From NCBI RefSeq assembly GCF_029457495.1, contig NZ_CP120361.1:4912001-4976000 (forward strand): a stretch of 64,000 nt of DNA, read 5' to 3'. The notes below the pieces were generated by a model. That model saw only the letters and a list, made by a program, of their open reading frames with translations, was not told where the DNA came from and did not search any database. This stretch comes from Chelativorans sp. AA-79. GTDB taxonomy: Bacteria > Pseudomonadota > Alphaproteobacteria > Rhizobiales > Rhizobiaceae. Positions 35,639 to 45,759 of the stretch are shown one piece after another; position 1 is the first letter of the stretch; the number at the start of each line of letters is the position of its first letter. Made by a program: the position numbers and the translations under genes.

Positions 35639-35761
35639 AGGCTTTGCAGGGACAGCGCCCGCACCCGGAGCGGCTCCCGTCAATCGAGCGGCGAACCGCC
35701 CAGTCCCTTGCCTCGGCTGCACTTGTGAAGGCCAAGGGATTCCGCTTGCCTGCAGAATTCC

Positions 35762-36493
35762 TTATCTGCCGGCTTCCATGGCGTCCTGCGGCGCGACGAC
35801 CTTGTGGCTCTTGTCTTCTTTCGGCCGTTCCGGTGGCATCGTGGTGCCGGTGATGATGTGGTAGACCGTCTCGGCGATGTTCGTCGCGTGGTCACCGATG
35901 CGCTCGATGTTCTTGGCGCAGAAGATCAGATGCGTGCAGGCGGTGATGTTGCGCGGATCTTCCATCATGTAGGTCAGGAGTTCACGGAAGAGAGACGTGT
36001 ACATGGCGTCAATCTCTTCGTCACGGTCGCGCACAACGCCGATCTTCTCGGCCGAGCGGGAGGCATAGGCGTCGAGAACTTCCTTGAGCTGTGCCAGCGC
36101 CAGGTCCGACAAGGCGGAGATGCCGCGGAAGAGGCGGGCAGGCTGGCGCGTCTCGGTGACGGCGACCACGCGCTTGGCGATGTTCTTGCCGAGATCGCCG
36201 ATGCGCTCGAGATCACCGGAGATGCGGATCGCGCCGACGATCTCCCTAAGATCCGCAGCGACGGGCTGACGCTTGGCGATGATGACCACCGCCTTCTCAC
36301 CGATCTCGCGTTCCTTGGTGTCGAGAAAGGCATCATCCTCGATCACTTTTCGCGCAAGATCAGTATCGCCGGTGACAAGCGCGGCCACGGCCTCATCAAC
36401 CATGCGCTCGGCATAGCCGCCCATCCCGCCGATCTGGTTGGTGAGATAGCGCAATTCCTCGTCAAAGGAGCGCATGATGTGATCGCTTTGCAT
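35762..36493 (-). CDS. phoU: PhoU phosphate signalling regulator
   Basis: A 243-residue all-helical PhoU with both metal-binding repeats intact: DLERIGDLGKNI and NIERIGDHATNI. The first helix region HIMRSFDEELRYLTNQI is typical; the ATG follows AGGAGG. PhoU conveys the transport state of the Pst system to the PhoR kinase. Here it follows phoR by 137 bp on the same strand, but no pst transporter genes and no phoB are present on either side, which is unusual. Confidence 0.96.
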   Translation of the reverse strand: MQSDHIMRSFDEELRYLTNQIGGMGGYAERMVDEAVAALVTGDTDLARKVIEDDAFLDTKEREIGEKAVVIIAKRQPVAADLREIVGAIRISGDLERIGDLGKNIAKRVVAVTETRQPARLFRGISALSDLALAQLKEVLDAYASRSAEKIGVVRDRDEEIDAMYTSLFRELLTYMMEDPRNITACTHLIFCAKNIERIGDHATNIAETVYHIITGTTMPPERPKEDKSHKVVAPQDAMEAGR

Positions 36494-36630
36494 TCCGGGG
36501 CCTCCTGGAGCAAATCACCCCTGTGCCATTGGTACGCTATCTACGTGACGGAAAAAAGAAATAGGATAGGAGAGAAGATTTGCCAGCCACCGAATAACGG
36601 GCTCCGCCCTTCCGCGCTTTGGGTCAGAGT

Positions 36631-37899
36631 CTAATCGGGCGGGGGGAAATGCACGATAAAGGACGAGCCTTCGCCCACCTTGGAGCGCACGGAAAGCCGC
36701 GCGCCGTGACGGGTGAGGATGTGCTTGACGATCGCCAGGCCCAGCCCGGTGCCCTTCTGGGCGCGGCTCGTTTCCACATCGACGCGGTAGAAACGTTCCG
36801 TGATGCGCGGGATGTGCTCCTCCGCGATTCCCGGGCCGAAATCCGTCACCGTGACCGTCCGTTCGACATCCGGTTCCGTGCCGCTGGCGGAAATGACGAC
36901 ACGGCCGCCAGAGCTGCCATATTTGCAGGCATTCTCGAGGAGATTCTCGAAGACCTGTACCAGTTCGTCGCGATGGCCGGCCACCTCGACCGGCTGCTCC
37001 GGCACGTCGAGCTCGATCGTCACGCCCGACTCGCCAGCCAGATGCGCAAGAGCATCGCGCACACCGCCGATGAGGGGGCGCAGGTCCAGCCGGCCGCCGG
37101 GCTTCCCGTATGGCTTCACCTCCAGGCGCGACAAGGAGAGCAGATCGTCAATCAGCCGTGCCATGCGCGAGGTCTGGTCCTGCATGATCTCCAGGAAGGC
37201 GTCGCGTGCCTTGGCATCATCCCGGGCAGGGCCACGCAGCGTCTCGATGAAGCCGGCAATGGAGGCGAGCGGAGTGCGCAGCTCGTGGCTGGCATTGGCG
37301 ATGAAATCGGCCCGCATACGATCGATCCGTCGTGCCTCGCTCTGGTCCTTGAAAAGCATGACAAAGAGGCCAGAATCGTCGCCGATCGCCATGGCTGAAA
37401 CACGATAGGCGCGTTCGAAGGGTACGCGCTCGGCATAATCGATCGCAAACGGGCCTTTGCCGTTCTCCATTACCCGGGCGATGAAATCATGCATTTCGGG
37501 CGCGCGAAATTTGAGCTGAAGCGTCATGCCGGGTGCGATCGCGCCGAAGGCGGCGGAGGCCGCTTCGTTGGCAAAAACCACATCGCCGCGCGTGTCGAAG
37601 ATATAGAGCGGGTCCTGGACCGCGGCGGCCAGATCGGTCGCAGGAAGGAGTTCCATGCGTCGCGTGCCGTGATCAGCCCGCTCTTCCGCTCGCAGTTCAT
37701 TCGATTGTGCGGGGAAAAGTGCGGCCACAACCAGGAGGAAGGCGACCGCCAATGCCGCCGCCAGCCCGCTGCCCCCGAACCAGAGGTCGAGCGCAAGGCA
37801 TGCCAGGGCAGCGGCCGCAAGCAGGACCGCGTTGCCGGCCAGCCTTTCGCCGACCCGCACCGCAAAATCCTGCAGAGAGCTCCTCTTCTTCTCTTCCAT
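36631..37899 (-). CDS. phoR: Phosphate regulon sensor kinase PhoR
   Basis: A 422-residue kinase from ATG 37899 (GGGGCTTGGA upstream; a TTG 12 bp earlier is the alternative). Two N-terminal helices (about 23-62) without a periplasmic domain, a PAS domain ([19 protein letters not shown]), HisKA with [17 protein letters not shown], and HATPase motifs [15 protein letters not shown] and [13 protein letters not shown]. The PAS-plus-short-membrane plan is that of PhoR. It diverges from ppk2, which fits a phosphate theme. The cognate phoB is not in the window. Confidence 0.88.
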   Translation of the reverse strand: MEEKKRSSLQDFAVRVGERLAGNAVLLAAAALACLALDLWFGGSGLAAALAVAFLLVVAALFPAQSNELRAEERADHGTRRMELLPATDLAAAVQDPLYIFDTRGDVVFANEAASAAFGAIAPGMTLQLKFRAPEMHDFIARVMENGKGPFAIDYAERVPFERAYRVSAMAIGDDSGLFVMLFKDQSEARRIDRMRADFIANASHELRTPLASIAGFIETLRGPARDDAKARDAFLEIMQDQTSRMARLIDDLLSLSRLEVKPYGKPGGRLDLRPLIGGVRDALAHLAGESGVTIELDVPEQPVEVAGHRDELVQVFENLLENACKYGSSGGRVVISASGTEPDVERTVTVTDFGPGIAEEHIPRITERFYRVDVETSRAQKGTGLGLAIVKHILTRHGARLSVRSKVGEGSSFIVHFPPPD

Positions 37900-37976
37900 T
37901 CCAAGCCCCAACAGCCTCTAGACCCTACGTGATGCCGCAGATAGCATCCAACCTATTGCCGCAAGGGATAAAGTTT

Positions 37977-38876
37977 ATGAACAAAGCTCTGGATAAGTTC
38001 TCCATTCCCGACACAAAACCGCTGCAATTCGTGAGCGACGGCGTCGAGCGCGAATTCGACATCGATGATCCGAAGCTGCCGCGCTGGATCAAGAATCGGG
38101 TGCTGACGGCGGGCGGCTATCCTCACAAGCAAAAGCTCAAGCGGGAAAAATATGACGAGCAACTGGAGGCGCTTCAGATCGAGCTGGTCAAGCTCCAGAG
38201 CTGGCTGCAGGCGACAGGCAGCCGCGTCATGGCGCTGTTCGAAGGGCGAGATGCGGCCGGCAAGGGCGGCGCAATCCACCGCATCCGCCAGAACATGAAT
38301 CCGCGCCTCGCTCGCAATGTGGCATTGCCGAAGCCCACGGAAACAGAACGCGGCCAGTGGTATTATCAGCGATACATCGCTCATTTCCCGACGGCCGGCG
38401 AGTTCGTGACCTTCGACCGCTCCTGGTACAACCGCGGCACAGTCGAGCCAGTGATGGGTTTCTGCACTCCGGCCGAGCATGCGCTGTTTCTGGAGGAGAC
38501 GCCGAATTTCGAACACGCCATCGTGAAAGACGGCACCCATTTCTTCAAATTCTGGCTGAACATCGGCAGGGAGACGCAGCTCAAGCGCTTCCATGATCGC
38601 CGGCACAGTCCGCTGAAATGCTGGAAGTTCTCGCCGATGGATGTGAAGGGCATGGAAAAGTGGGACGACTACACACGCATGCGCGACCTCATGATCGAGC
38701 GCACCCATTCCGACCACGCCCCCTGGACGATCGTCCTGGCGAACGACAAACGCCGCGCGCGGCTTGCCGTCATGCGCCGTATCCTGCTTTCCCTGCCCTA
38801 TGCGGGGCGGGACGAGGACGCGATCGGGGAGGAGGACTCCAAAGTGATCGGGTCTGGACTGGACTTCCTGCGCTAG
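37977..38876 (+). CDS. ppk2: Polyphosphate kinase 2
   Basis: A 299-residue PPK2 from ATG 37977 (AAGGGAT upstream). Walker A-like [13 protein letters not shown] at 86-98, the lid motif [22 protein letters not shown] (Walker B region) and [20 protein letters not shown]2 enzymes use polyphosphate to phosphorylate nucleotides (GDP or ADP for this length class). Divergent from phoR across 77 bp; polyphosphate use beside the Pho sensor makes physiological sense. Its stop TAG shares the palindrome CTAG with the stop of the convergent glycosyltransferase gene. Confidence 0.94.
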   Translation: MNKALDKFSIPDTKPLQFVSDGVEREFDIDDPKLPRWIKNRVLTAGGYPHKQKLKREKYDEQLEALQIELVKLQSWLQATGSRVMALFEGRDAAGKGGAIHRIRQNMNPRLARNVALPKPTETERGQWYYQRYIAHFPTAGEFVTFDRSWYNRGTVEPVMGFCTPAEHALFLEETPNFEHAIVKDGTHFFKFWLNIGRETQLKRFHDRRHSPLKCWKFSPMDVKGMEKWDDYTRMRDLMIERTHSDHAPWTIVLANDKRRARLAVMRRILLSLPYAGRDEDAIGEEDSKVIGSGLDFLR

Positions 38877-40804
38877 CTTTCCTGCCCTCTTCGCCGGCGC
38901 GCCCGATGCGGGGTCTTCTCCCAGGCGTGGGGGCAGCGATAGAGCTGCCACAAGGCGCGCCAGGCGGCGGCCGAGAGCAGAAGCCAGTAAAGAGGGACCA
39001 GGAGCACATGCCGCCAAAAGCCGCGCTGCTCCGTCTTCGGCATGGTGCGCCAGCCGAGCGCAAGGAAGGCGCCATGGCCAAATATGACATTGGTCGCGTC
39101 GAGCGCCAGCAGCGCGGCGTAGTGCTCGACCTGCGGCCCACCGGCCAACATCAGGGAGATCAGGACGAGCGCGCTCAGGACAAACCCCGCATAAGCGAGA
39201 GCCGAGAGCCACATGCCCAGCGTCAGTATCTGCACAACCGCAAAGGATGCTCCACCGAGCTCGCGATAAAGCCGCGGTACATCCCGCATATGCACGAGCC
39301 AGGTCTGCGCCCAGCCCTTGAACCAGCGCGTGCGCTGCGGCAGCCACACGCGTGCGGCCGTGGGCGCATCCTCATAGGTGGGGGAACCGATCGTGCCCGT
39401 CCTGTAGCCCCGGCGTGCCAAGCGCAGACCAAGGTCAGCATCCTCCGTGACGTTATACGGATCCCAGCCGCCAATTTCCTCAAGCACGGAGCGGCGGAAA
39501 TGATTCGAGGTGCCGCCGAGGGGCAGGACGAGATTGCGCCGCGCAAGCCACGGAAGCATGCCCTGGAACAGGGCCGAATATTCGAGGGCAAACATGGAAG
39601 CGATCCAGCCCTCGCGCCTGTTGGTAATCACGAGGGGCGCCTGAAGGCAGGCCAGATCCTCGGCGGACGTGCGAAAGCGTTCCCAGGCCGCGGCGAGCTG
39701 AAACGGATGGGGCCGATCCTCCGCGTCGAAGAGAACCACGAATTCGCCCGTGGTCATAGGCAATGCATAGGAGAGCGCCTTGGGCTTCGTGCGCGGCCCA
39801 CGCGGGGGCACCTCGATCACCTCGACCCACGGCCGAAGCTCCTGCGCTCGAATGGCGGCAAGTGTCTCCAGATCGTCGCTTTCACAGACCAGCTTGATCT
39901 CTAGTTTGCTGCGCGGCCAAACGAGCCGCCCCAGGGACACAAGCAGTTCCGGCACCACCTCCGCCTCTTTATAGAGTGCCACCAGCACGGTGTAGACCGG
40001 CATCTGCTCGGCGCGCATCGTCCTCAGCACTGCCGGCGGAGTGGGATTGCGCGCCCCTTGGCTGACCGCCACACGCAGCGCCACGCATATGAAGAAGAAG
40101 AGCGAAAGCACGACATGAAGCGTGACCAGCGCAGCGGAAGGAGCGAGGGCCAGGCCCGTGACAGCGAGCGTCGTGACCGCCCCCATCGCGATTCCCTGCC
40201 AGGCATTGAGCACATGACGCGCCGACAGGTCGGGCGCCTTTTCGAACAGGCCATGGACGGCGATGTGCGCCAGATCCTTCTTCGAGCGGTCGCGGATGGC
40301 GCGGCGGAGCGCGGAAGGGGTAACGATGCGCAGACAAGCGCCAAGGCTGGGCCGACGGTGCAGAAAGGATTGCATCGCCACTATGTCGAGGCGCTCGGGA
40401 GCAATCAGGTATGTTGTCCTGTCGAGACCCCGCATCGCAATGACCGGCCCGGTTCCGTAGGGAAGGCGGAGCGCCCGGAGATTCTGCCGCTCCAAGAGCA
40501 GGAGGCTTTCGGGGGAGACCTCGCCATCGAAGGGGAGGCCCAGATACAAAGCGAGCGCATGGAAAAGATCGACCTCGCTGACGCTGCCCGATGCCAGCAA
40601 CTCGCCCTGGAAGTACACGCCTGCCAAACGCGCCCGCAAATCGATATCGCGCATCTCCCGCAAGGACATGCCGAGCCGTTCCAGAATCGGTTGCCATTCG
40701 GCGAGGCCGGACGGCGCCACATTCTCCAGCCCCATCATACTTTTCGGCAGGTCGACGGGACGGTCAATCTTTTCAAACGTGCCGCCGGAGCTACTCACAT
40801 ACAT
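38873..40804 (-). CDS. Family 2 glycosyltransferase with T2SSE_N/MshEN-like N-terminal domain
   Basis: A 643-residue membrane protein. Residues ~40-170 resemble the N-terminal domain of type II secretion ATPases ([19 protein letters not shown], then LYLGLPF), a fold that in MshE binds c-di-GMP. Two helices (205-245) lead to a GT2 domain with CESDD (307-311), DAED (360-363), TEDAD (453-457) and QRTRW (490-494), followed by C-terminal helices to about 625. All processive GT2 motifs are present. It stands alone rather than with export genes. The product is unknown; the domain fusion suggests nucleotide-controlled activity, which is inference. Confidence 0.87.
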   Translation of the reverse strand: MYVSSSGGTFEKIDRPVDLPKSMMGLENVAPSGLAEWQPILERLGMSLREMRDIDLRARLAGVYFQGELLASGSVSEVDLFHALALYLGLPFDGEVSPESLLLLERQNLRALRLPYGTGPVIAMRGLDRTTYLIAPERLDIVAMQSFLHRRPSLGACLRIVTPSALRRAIRDRSKKDLAHIAVHGLFEKAPDLSARHVLNAWQGIAMGAVTTLAVTGLALAPSAALVTLHVVLSLFFFICVALRVAVSQGARNPTPPAVLRTMRAEQMPVYTVLVALYKEAEVVPELLVSLGRLVWPRSKLEIKLVCESDDLETLAAIRAQELRPWVEVIEVPPRGPRTKPKALSYALPMTTGEFVVLFDAEDRPHPFQLAAAWERFRTSAEDLACLQAPLVITNRREGWIASMFALEYSALFQGMLPWLARRNLVLPLGGTSNHFRRSVLEEIGGWDPYNVTEDADLGLRLARRGYRTGTIGSPTYEDAPTAARVWLPQRTRWFKGWAQTWLVHMRDVPRLYRELGGASFAVVQILTLGMWLSALAYAGFVLSALVLISLMLAGGPQVEHYAALLALDATNVIFGHGAFLALGWRTMPKTEQRGFWRHVLLVPLYWLLLSAAAWRALWQLYRCPHAWEKTPHRARRRRGQES

Positions 40805-41208
40805 GAGCCCCTCACTTTCTCAGCAGGATAGGAATTGGTGCGGGAAGTCGCCTCAGAAGTGCCCGGACATGCCGATGTGCACTCCTTCGCGAGAGGATTT
40901 AGCACCTCTTCGCCAAAGACGCGGCCAGTCAAACACGGCACAGACGCAAAAGCGTCGCCGGCTCCCCAAAGGTTCCGCTTTCATATCGCCCCCTATGCGG
41001 CACCGACACACTTGCTGTCCCACGGCGCCTGCCGTTCACATATTGTTAAACTTGCTTCTCCCAGTCAATGGGCGACACACGCAAAAGTATTCCCATCAAG
41101 ATTCTTTCAGCTCGCACGGGTGGTTACCCGGCAGCGATCCGCTTCTTTCGAGCGTTTGACGAAAAGCGCCTCAACGCTGTACGGAGGCAGGCGGATGGAG
41201 GCTATCCC
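40805..41208. other. Divergent intergenic region of ~400 bp
   Basis: It lies between the GT2 gene and the solute-binding protein gene. In-frame sequence upstream of 41209 is open back to 41068 but lacks a ribosome site and protein-like character. A GGAGG at 41197-41201 marks the downstream start. No RNA or repeat was recognised. Confidence 0.45.
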
Positions 41209-42042
41209 TTGAGCAACTGGAAAAGCATCATTCTGGCAATCGTGCTGAGCGCAGCTGTGGCGCAGCCCGGCCTCGCGCAGGCCATTCCGAGCTTCTGGGA
41301 TGCCAAACAGCGGCTGGCAAAACCAGACGTTTCCACCTTGCAGCGGCTGCGCTTTCTCACCACCACCGATTTCTTCCCGTTCAATTTCCTTGACGAAGAC
41401 GGGCGGCTCAACGGGTTTCACGTCGATCTCGCGCGCGCCATATGCCGCGAACTGGATATGCTCAGCCGGTGCCAGATCCAGGCCATCCCGTTCGACGAGC
41501 TCGAAGGCGCGCTCGAGCACGGAGACGGTGAAGCCGTCATCGCCGGGCTGGCGATCACGCGCGAAAGCCGCGAGACATTTCTTTTTTCCCACCCCTATCT
41601 GGCGTTTCCGGCGCGTTTCGTCGCACGCAGGGAAATCGAGCTAGAGGAGCCGATCCATGAGGCGGTCAAGGCGAAGAAGGTGGGCGTGGTGGAAGGCACC
41701 GCGCACGAGCGGATGCTGGGGGATCTCTTCGCCGGCGCGCAAGCGGTTGCCTTTTCCGGTGAAGCACAGCTTACGACTGCGCTCGCCGAGGGAAAGATCG
41801 ATGCCGCATTCGGTGATGGCATGCGCTTCGCATTCTGGCTCGCTCAGGAGGGCAAGAAATGCTGCGCGTTCGCCGGCGGGCCCTATCTCGCGCCCGAATA
41901 TCTGGGCCAGGGCCTCGCCATCGCGGTTCCCCAAGACCAGCCCGCACTCGCGCAGGCGCTCGATTACGCGCTGCAGCAGATCGATGCGGACGGCACTTTC
42001 GCCGAACTCTATTTGCGCTACTTTCCGATCAGCTTCTACTAA
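41209..42042 (+). CDS. Periplasmic solute-binding protein, amino-acid type (SBP_bac_3)
   Basis: A 277-residue protein starting at TTG 41209, supported by GGAGG 7 bp upstream and by a signal peptide that then begins correctly (hydrophobic residues 5-18, cleavage near GLAQA). The mature part has the family-3 pattern: LRFLTTTDFFPFNFLDEDGRL, NGFHVDLARAICREL, AVIAGLAITRESRETFLFS, and VGVVEGTAHERML. Such proteins deliver amino acids to ABC importers or serve as sensor modules. No permease or ATPase gene is adjacent, so it is an orphan. Confidence 0.87.
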   Translation: MSNWKSIILAIVLSAAVAQPGLAQAIPSFWDAKQRLAKPDVSTLQRLRFLTTTDFFPFNFLDEDGRLNGFHVDLARAICRELDMLSRCQIQAIPFDELEGALEHGDGEAVIAGLAITRESRETFLFSHPYLAFPARFVARREIELEEPIHEAVKAKKVGVVEGTAHERMLGDLFAGAQAVAFSGEAQLTTALAEGKIDAAFGDGMRFAFWLAQEGKKCCAFAGGPYLAPEYLGQGLAIAVPQDQPALAQALDYALQQIDADGTFAELYLRYFPISFY

Positions 42043-42049
42043 CCGGGGT

Positions 42050-42463
42050 TCACAGCGACCGATGGCGCGCCCGGGCGGCACGCTCGATCGCAGCCGCCAC
42101 GATGGGCTCCAGCTTCAGGCGCCTGCGAACGATCTGGAGCATGCGCATCTCCTCAGGTTCGACATAAAGATCCGCGGCGACGACGTCGACTGCAACCGCA
42201 TAGGCCGTATCGTAAAGATCGGACGGAATCGCGTCGCGCACGAGGTCGAGAACACGTTCGGGCCCGTTCTCCGTCTGTAAGAGCCTTTGGCACTTCTTCG
42301 CGGTCTGGATGATGTGCTCCTCATCGAACCCGTCGAAGACGGGTAGCGTACGGACGAGCCGGCCGATGCTGCCGAGTTCCGCGTCGGTCATGTCGCGATC
42401 GGCGGCCGAGGTGACGACCATCAGATAGATCAAAGCTTCCTGGGGTGACGGCGTGTCGCTCAT
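42050..42463 (-). CDS. TerB-family (tellurite-resistance-like) protein
   Basis: A 137-residue all-helical protein from the second of two close ATGs (42463), which has GAAGGA at the better distance. TerB-type features: LIYLMVVTSAADRDMTDAEL at the start, with Asp residues in the metal-binding positions, and DLYVEPEEMRMLQIVRRRL. It is found widely without the other Ter genes; tellurite resistance should not be assumed. It converges on the solute-binding protein gene with 7 bp between stops. Confidence 0.82.
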   Translation of the reverse strand: MSDTPSPQEALIYLMVVTSAADRDMTDAELGSIGRLVRTLPVFDGFDEEHIIQTAKKCQRLLQTENGPERVLDLVRDAIPSDLYDTAYAVAVDVVAADLYVEPEEMRMLQIVRRRLKLEPIVAAAIERAARARHRSL

Positions 42464-42644
42464 GCGCATTCCTTCAATTGTTCACGTGCCGAAGGTAGGA
42501 GTGCTCCGCGCCGTCTGCAACGAAGAATCGCGTTGCGATTGACGCACGGCGCAGGTGGGCTTACACGCCACACGGCGCCCGGCCTGAAAACGGCCCTACG
42601 GCTACCGCGGAGCGCTGAAAACATCACAGTCACCGGACAGCAAT

Positions 42645-44306
42645 ATGACGACGACGCTTCAACACGCGCTTGAACTTACCCCGGAAGTGCTGCAGGCGGC
42701 CGCGGACAGCAAAGCCTGGCCCTTCGAGGAGGCGCGGAAAATCGTCAAACGCTACGAGGGGCGCAGCTTCCCAGAGACGGTGATTTTCGAGACCGGCTAC
42801 GGGCCCTCGGGCCTGCCGCATATCGGCACTTTCGGCGAGGTGGCACGCACCTCGATGGTGCGGCACGCCTTCCGCGTGATCACCGGGGACAAGGTGAAGA
42901 CCAAGCTCATCTGCTTCTCGGACGACATGGACGGGATGCGTAAGATTCCGGACAACGTGCCCAACCAGGACATGCTGCGCGCGCATCTGGGCAAGCCGCT
43001 GACGCGCGTGCCGGACCCGTTCTCGAACGAGTATCCCTCCTTCGGGGCGGCCAATAATGCGCGGCTCAGGGCCTTCCTCGACCGGTTCGGCTTCGACTAC
43101 GAATTCGCCAGCGCTACCGACTATTATACGTCCGGCCGGTTCGACGAGGTGCTGTTGCGCGCGGTGGAGCGCTACGACGAGATCATGGCCGCCATGCTGC
43201 CGACGCTCGGCGAGGAGCGGCAGGCGACCTACAGCCCCTTCCTGCCGGTCTCGCCCAGGACGGGCCGTGTGCTATACGTGCCGATGAAGCATGTGGACGC
43301 GCAGAATGGCACCATCACCTTCGACGACGAGGACGGCACCGAGGTGACGCTGCCTGTCACCGGCGGGCATGTGAAGATGCAATGGAAGCCGGATTTCGGG
43401 ATGCGCTGGGCCGCGCTCGGCATCGATTTCGAGATGTTCGGCAAGGATCACGGCCCGAACGCGGCGCTCTACGACCGCATCTGCACCATCCTCGGCGGCC
43501 AGCCACCGGAGCACTTCATCTACGAGCTCTTCCTCGACGAGCAGGGCCAGAAGATCTCGAAATCGAAGGGCAACGGGCTCACCATCGACGAGTGGCTGAC
43601 CTACGCGCCGACGGAGAGCCTGTCGCTCTACATGTTCCAGAAGCCGAAGGCGGCAAAGAAGCTCTATTTCGACGTCATCCCGAGGGCGGTTGACGATTAC
43701 TACGCGTTCCTCTCGGCCTATCCGCGCCAGGAATGGCAGAACCGGCTCGGTAATCCCGTCTGGCACATCCACGACGGCAACCCGCCGGATATCGACCTGC
43801 CGGTGCCCTTTGCGCTGCTGCTCAACCTCGTGAGCGCTTCCAATGCGCACGAGAAGGGCGTCCTCTGGGGTTTTATCTCGCGCTACGCGCCGGGTGTGAC
43901 ACCGCAGACGCATCCCGAGCTCGACCGGCTGACGGAGTACGCGATCCGCTATTTCGACGATTTCGTGAAGCCCGCGAAAACGTTTCGCGGGCCGGACGAG
44001 GTCGAGCGCCAGGCGCTGGAGGCGCTCGAAGCGAAGCTCGCCAGCCTGCCCGAAGGGGCTGATGGCGAGGAGATCCAGAGCGCGGCCCTGGACGTTGCGC
44101 GCGGGATCGAGCGCTACCAGGATCATTCCAAGCAGAGCCCGAGCGGCGGCCCCGGCGTTTCCGTCGCCTTCTTCCAGATGCTGTACCAGGTGCTTCTGGG
44201 CCAGGAGCGCGGGCCACGCTTCGGCTCCTTCGCCGCACTTTACGGCCTCACGGAGACGCGGGCGCTGATCAAAAAAGCCCTGAAAGGGGAATTGATCGCC
44301 GGTTAG
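42645..44306 (+). CDS. lysK: Lysyl-tRNA synthetase, class I
   Basis: A 553-residue class I LysRS, the archaeal-type enzyme that replaces class II LysS in alphaproteobacteria. The HIGH-like motif is HIGTFGE (about 58-64) and the KMSKS motif is KISKSKGN (about 304-311). Other conserved parts: [27 protein letters not shown] and [18 protein letters not shown] with the FGKDHGPNA segment. It charges tRNA-Lys. No second lysyl-tRNA synthetase is seen in the window. Confidence 0.96.
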   Translation: MTTTLQHALELTPEVLQAAADSKAWPFEEARKIVKRYEGRSFPETVIFETGYGPSGLPHIGTFGEVARTSMVRHAFRVITGDKVKTKLICFSDDMDGMRKIPDNVPNQDMLRAHLGKPLTRVPDPFSNEYPSFGAANNARLRAFLDRFGFDYEFASATDYYTSGRFDEVLLRAVERYDEIMAAMLPTLGEERQATYSPFLPVSPRTGRVLYVPMKHVDAQNGTITFDDEDGTEVTLPVTGGHVKMQWKPDFGMRWAALGIDFEMFGKDHGPNAALYDRICTILGGQPPEHFIYELFLDEQGQKISKSKGNGLTIDEWLTYAPTESLSLYMFQKPKAAKKLYFDVIPRAVDDYYAFLSAYPRQEWQNRLGNPVWHIHDGNPPDIDLPVPFALLLNLVSASNAHEKGVLWGFISRYAPGVTPQTHPELDRLTEYAIRYFDDFVKPAKTFRGPDEVERQALEALEAKLASLPEGADGEEIQSAALDVARGIERYQDHSKQSPSGGPGVSVAFFQMLYQVLLGQERGPRFGSFAALYGLTETRALIKKALKGELIAG

Positions 44307-44311
44307 AGCTT

Positions 44312-44337
44312 CCACCCTTCCCATGCGGGGAGGGTGG
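44312..44337. terminator. Hairpin between convergent lysK and S24-regulator genes
   Basis: CCACCCT-T-CCC and GGG-G-AGGGTGG form an 11-bp stem with one T-G pair and an ATGC loop, filling the 31-bp gap between the two stops. There is no T tract, so it is a terminator candidate by position only. Confidence 0.4.
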
Positions 44338-44982
44338 CTACTGGCTCGCCCACACGATGCGGGCGATCCACTCCACTTCATCATTGCCGAAAACGCGGTT
44401 CGGGTGATCGGGGTTGAGGGACAGGAGCTCGATCTGGCGCGGCGTCTGGCGCAGGAGAATCTTTGCCATCACCTCGCCCTCCATTGTCCTGACGACAACA
44501 CGGTCGCCGCGCCGCACGGCAGCGGATGGCTCGACCACGAGCATATCACCATTGCGGTAGAGCGGCAGCATGGAATCGCCCTGCACTGCCAGCGCATAGG
44601 CTGCCTCGCTTACCTGGCCGGGCAGTTCCACCTCTTCCCAGCCCTGCCCGACGGGAAAGCCCGCATCGGTGAAGAAGCCGCCGGCACCAGCCTGGGCAAA
44701 GCCGATGAGCGGAACGCTGATGCGGTCCGGCCTCCGCCGCGCGGATTCGCCTGTCGCGTCGATCAGCGCCACAAACTCGCCGAGCGAGGCACCGGTAGCA
44801 TCGATGATCTTGGCGAGCGATTCCGTCGACGGCCAGCGCGGCCGCCCATCGGGGGAATAGCGCTTGGAGCGGTTGAAGGCGGTGGAATCGAGCCCGGCTT
44901 TCCTGGCGAGGCCAGAGGCGGACAGCGAATGGCGCGCTGCGAGCGCGTCGATAGCCGCCCAGACCTTTTCGTGCGAAAGCAC
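44338..44982 (-). CDS. Helix-turn-helix regulator with S24 (LexA-like) peptidase domain
   Basis: A 214-residue protein starting at GTG (GGAGGAAGAGG upstream). Residues 5-75 form a HTH of CI/XRE type (LSASGLARKAGLDSTAFNRSKRY). Residues 90-200 are an S24 peptidase with catalytic Ser137 (VQGDSMLPLY) and Lys174 (EGEVMAKIL), both intact, and an Ala-Gly bond in QAGAGG near 98-100 that could be a self-cleavage site. Such proteins repress until RecA-stimulated autolysis. It is isolated with no phage genes around, so it is a chromosomal regulator with unknown targets. Confidence 0.88.
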   Translation of the reverse strand: MLSHEKVWAAIDALAARHSLSASGLARKAGLDSTAFNRSKRYSPDGRPRWPSTESLAKIIDATGASLGEFVALIDATGESARRRPDRISVPLIGFAQAGAGGFFTDAGFPVGQGWEEVELPGQVSEAAYALAVQGDSMLPLYRNGDMLVVEPSAAVRRGDRVVVRTMEGEVMAKILLRQTPRQIELLSLNPDHPNRVFGNDEVEWIARIVWASQ

Positions 44983-45082
44983 GCCCCTCTTCCTCCACCA
45001 GTCCGCTGCTCCTCAGGCAGGAAGCGCCTGTGGGAAAAGCTGTTCTAAACCCTGCCGAATCGCTTGTCCACAAACCGATGGT

Positions 45083-45700
45083 TCAAGCGGAGAACGCTTT
45101 TCGGCCGCTGGCGAGCGCCTGATCGAGATATTCGAGCCTGTCCTGCCCCCAGAAGGGCTCGCCATCAAGGATCCAGCAGGGTACGCCCACGGCATCGGCG
45201 GCTATGGCATCCTGTGAATTGCGGTCGCGGATCGCGGCAGTCTTGGGCTTGCCTGCAGCTTCCAGGATGGCATCCGCGTCGAACCCTTCGGCCTCGAGAT
45301 GCACGGCAAGGGTGGCGGGATCGGCGATGTCTTCCTCGTTGGCCCAGACCGACGCCAGCACACGCTCCATATAGCTCAGCGGATCGTGGCCCGCTTCCAC
45401 CAGCGCGACGATGGTGTGATCGGCCAGCGCAGGATCAACCGGCCAGAATTTCGGCTTCACGTGGATCGGCAGGCCGCGATAGTCGCCAACGCGCTGCAAC
45501 TCGATCCTTCGGTAGCGCTGGCGGACAGGCGGACGTTGCGCCAGCGGCAGCGCACCGGAATTGTCGAAGACGGGCCCGAGATTCACGGGCTTCACGTTAA
45601 CCGCGGCACCGTGCTTGTGCGCGATGGCGCGGAATGTCTGGTGTCCAAGATAGGTGAAGGGCGAAACGGACGTCATGTAGTAGTCGATGGTCGCAGGCAT
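45083..45700 (-). CDS. 2-hydroxychromene-2-carboxylate isomerase family protein (DsbA fold)
   Basis: A 205-residue thioredoxin-fold protein of the HCCA isomerase/kappa-GST group. The start TIDYYMTSVSPFTYLG replaces the DsbA CxxC with SPFT, the site that binds glutathione in this family. Later motifs: VKPKFWPVDP, VWANEEDIAD and GVPCWILDGEPFWGQDRL. Named members isomerise hydroxychromene carboxylate in naphthalene breakdown, but most homologs have unknown substrates, and no other aromatic-degradation genes are near. AGGAGG precedes the ATG. Confidence 0.88.
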   Translation of the reverse strand: MPATIDYYMTSVSPFTYLGHQTFRAIAHKHGAAVNVKPVNLGPVFDNSGALPLAQRPPVRQRYRRIELQRVGDYRGLPIHVKPKFWPVDPALADHTIVALVEAGHDPLSYMERVLASVWANEEDIADPATLAVHLEAEGFDADAILEAAGKPKTAAIRDRNSQDAIAADAVGVPCWILDGEPFWGQDRLEYLDQALASGRKAFSA

Positions 45701-45759
45701 GGGGCCTCCTGTGCGATTCAGGGAGGAACGTAGAGGGCGATGATGTAGCGGAAAAGGCC

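Noticed and set aside
44338..44982. Prophage remnant suspected from the S24/CI-like regulator
   Set aside because: Flanking genes are ordinary housekeeping genes on both sides and no phage or integrase gene is present.
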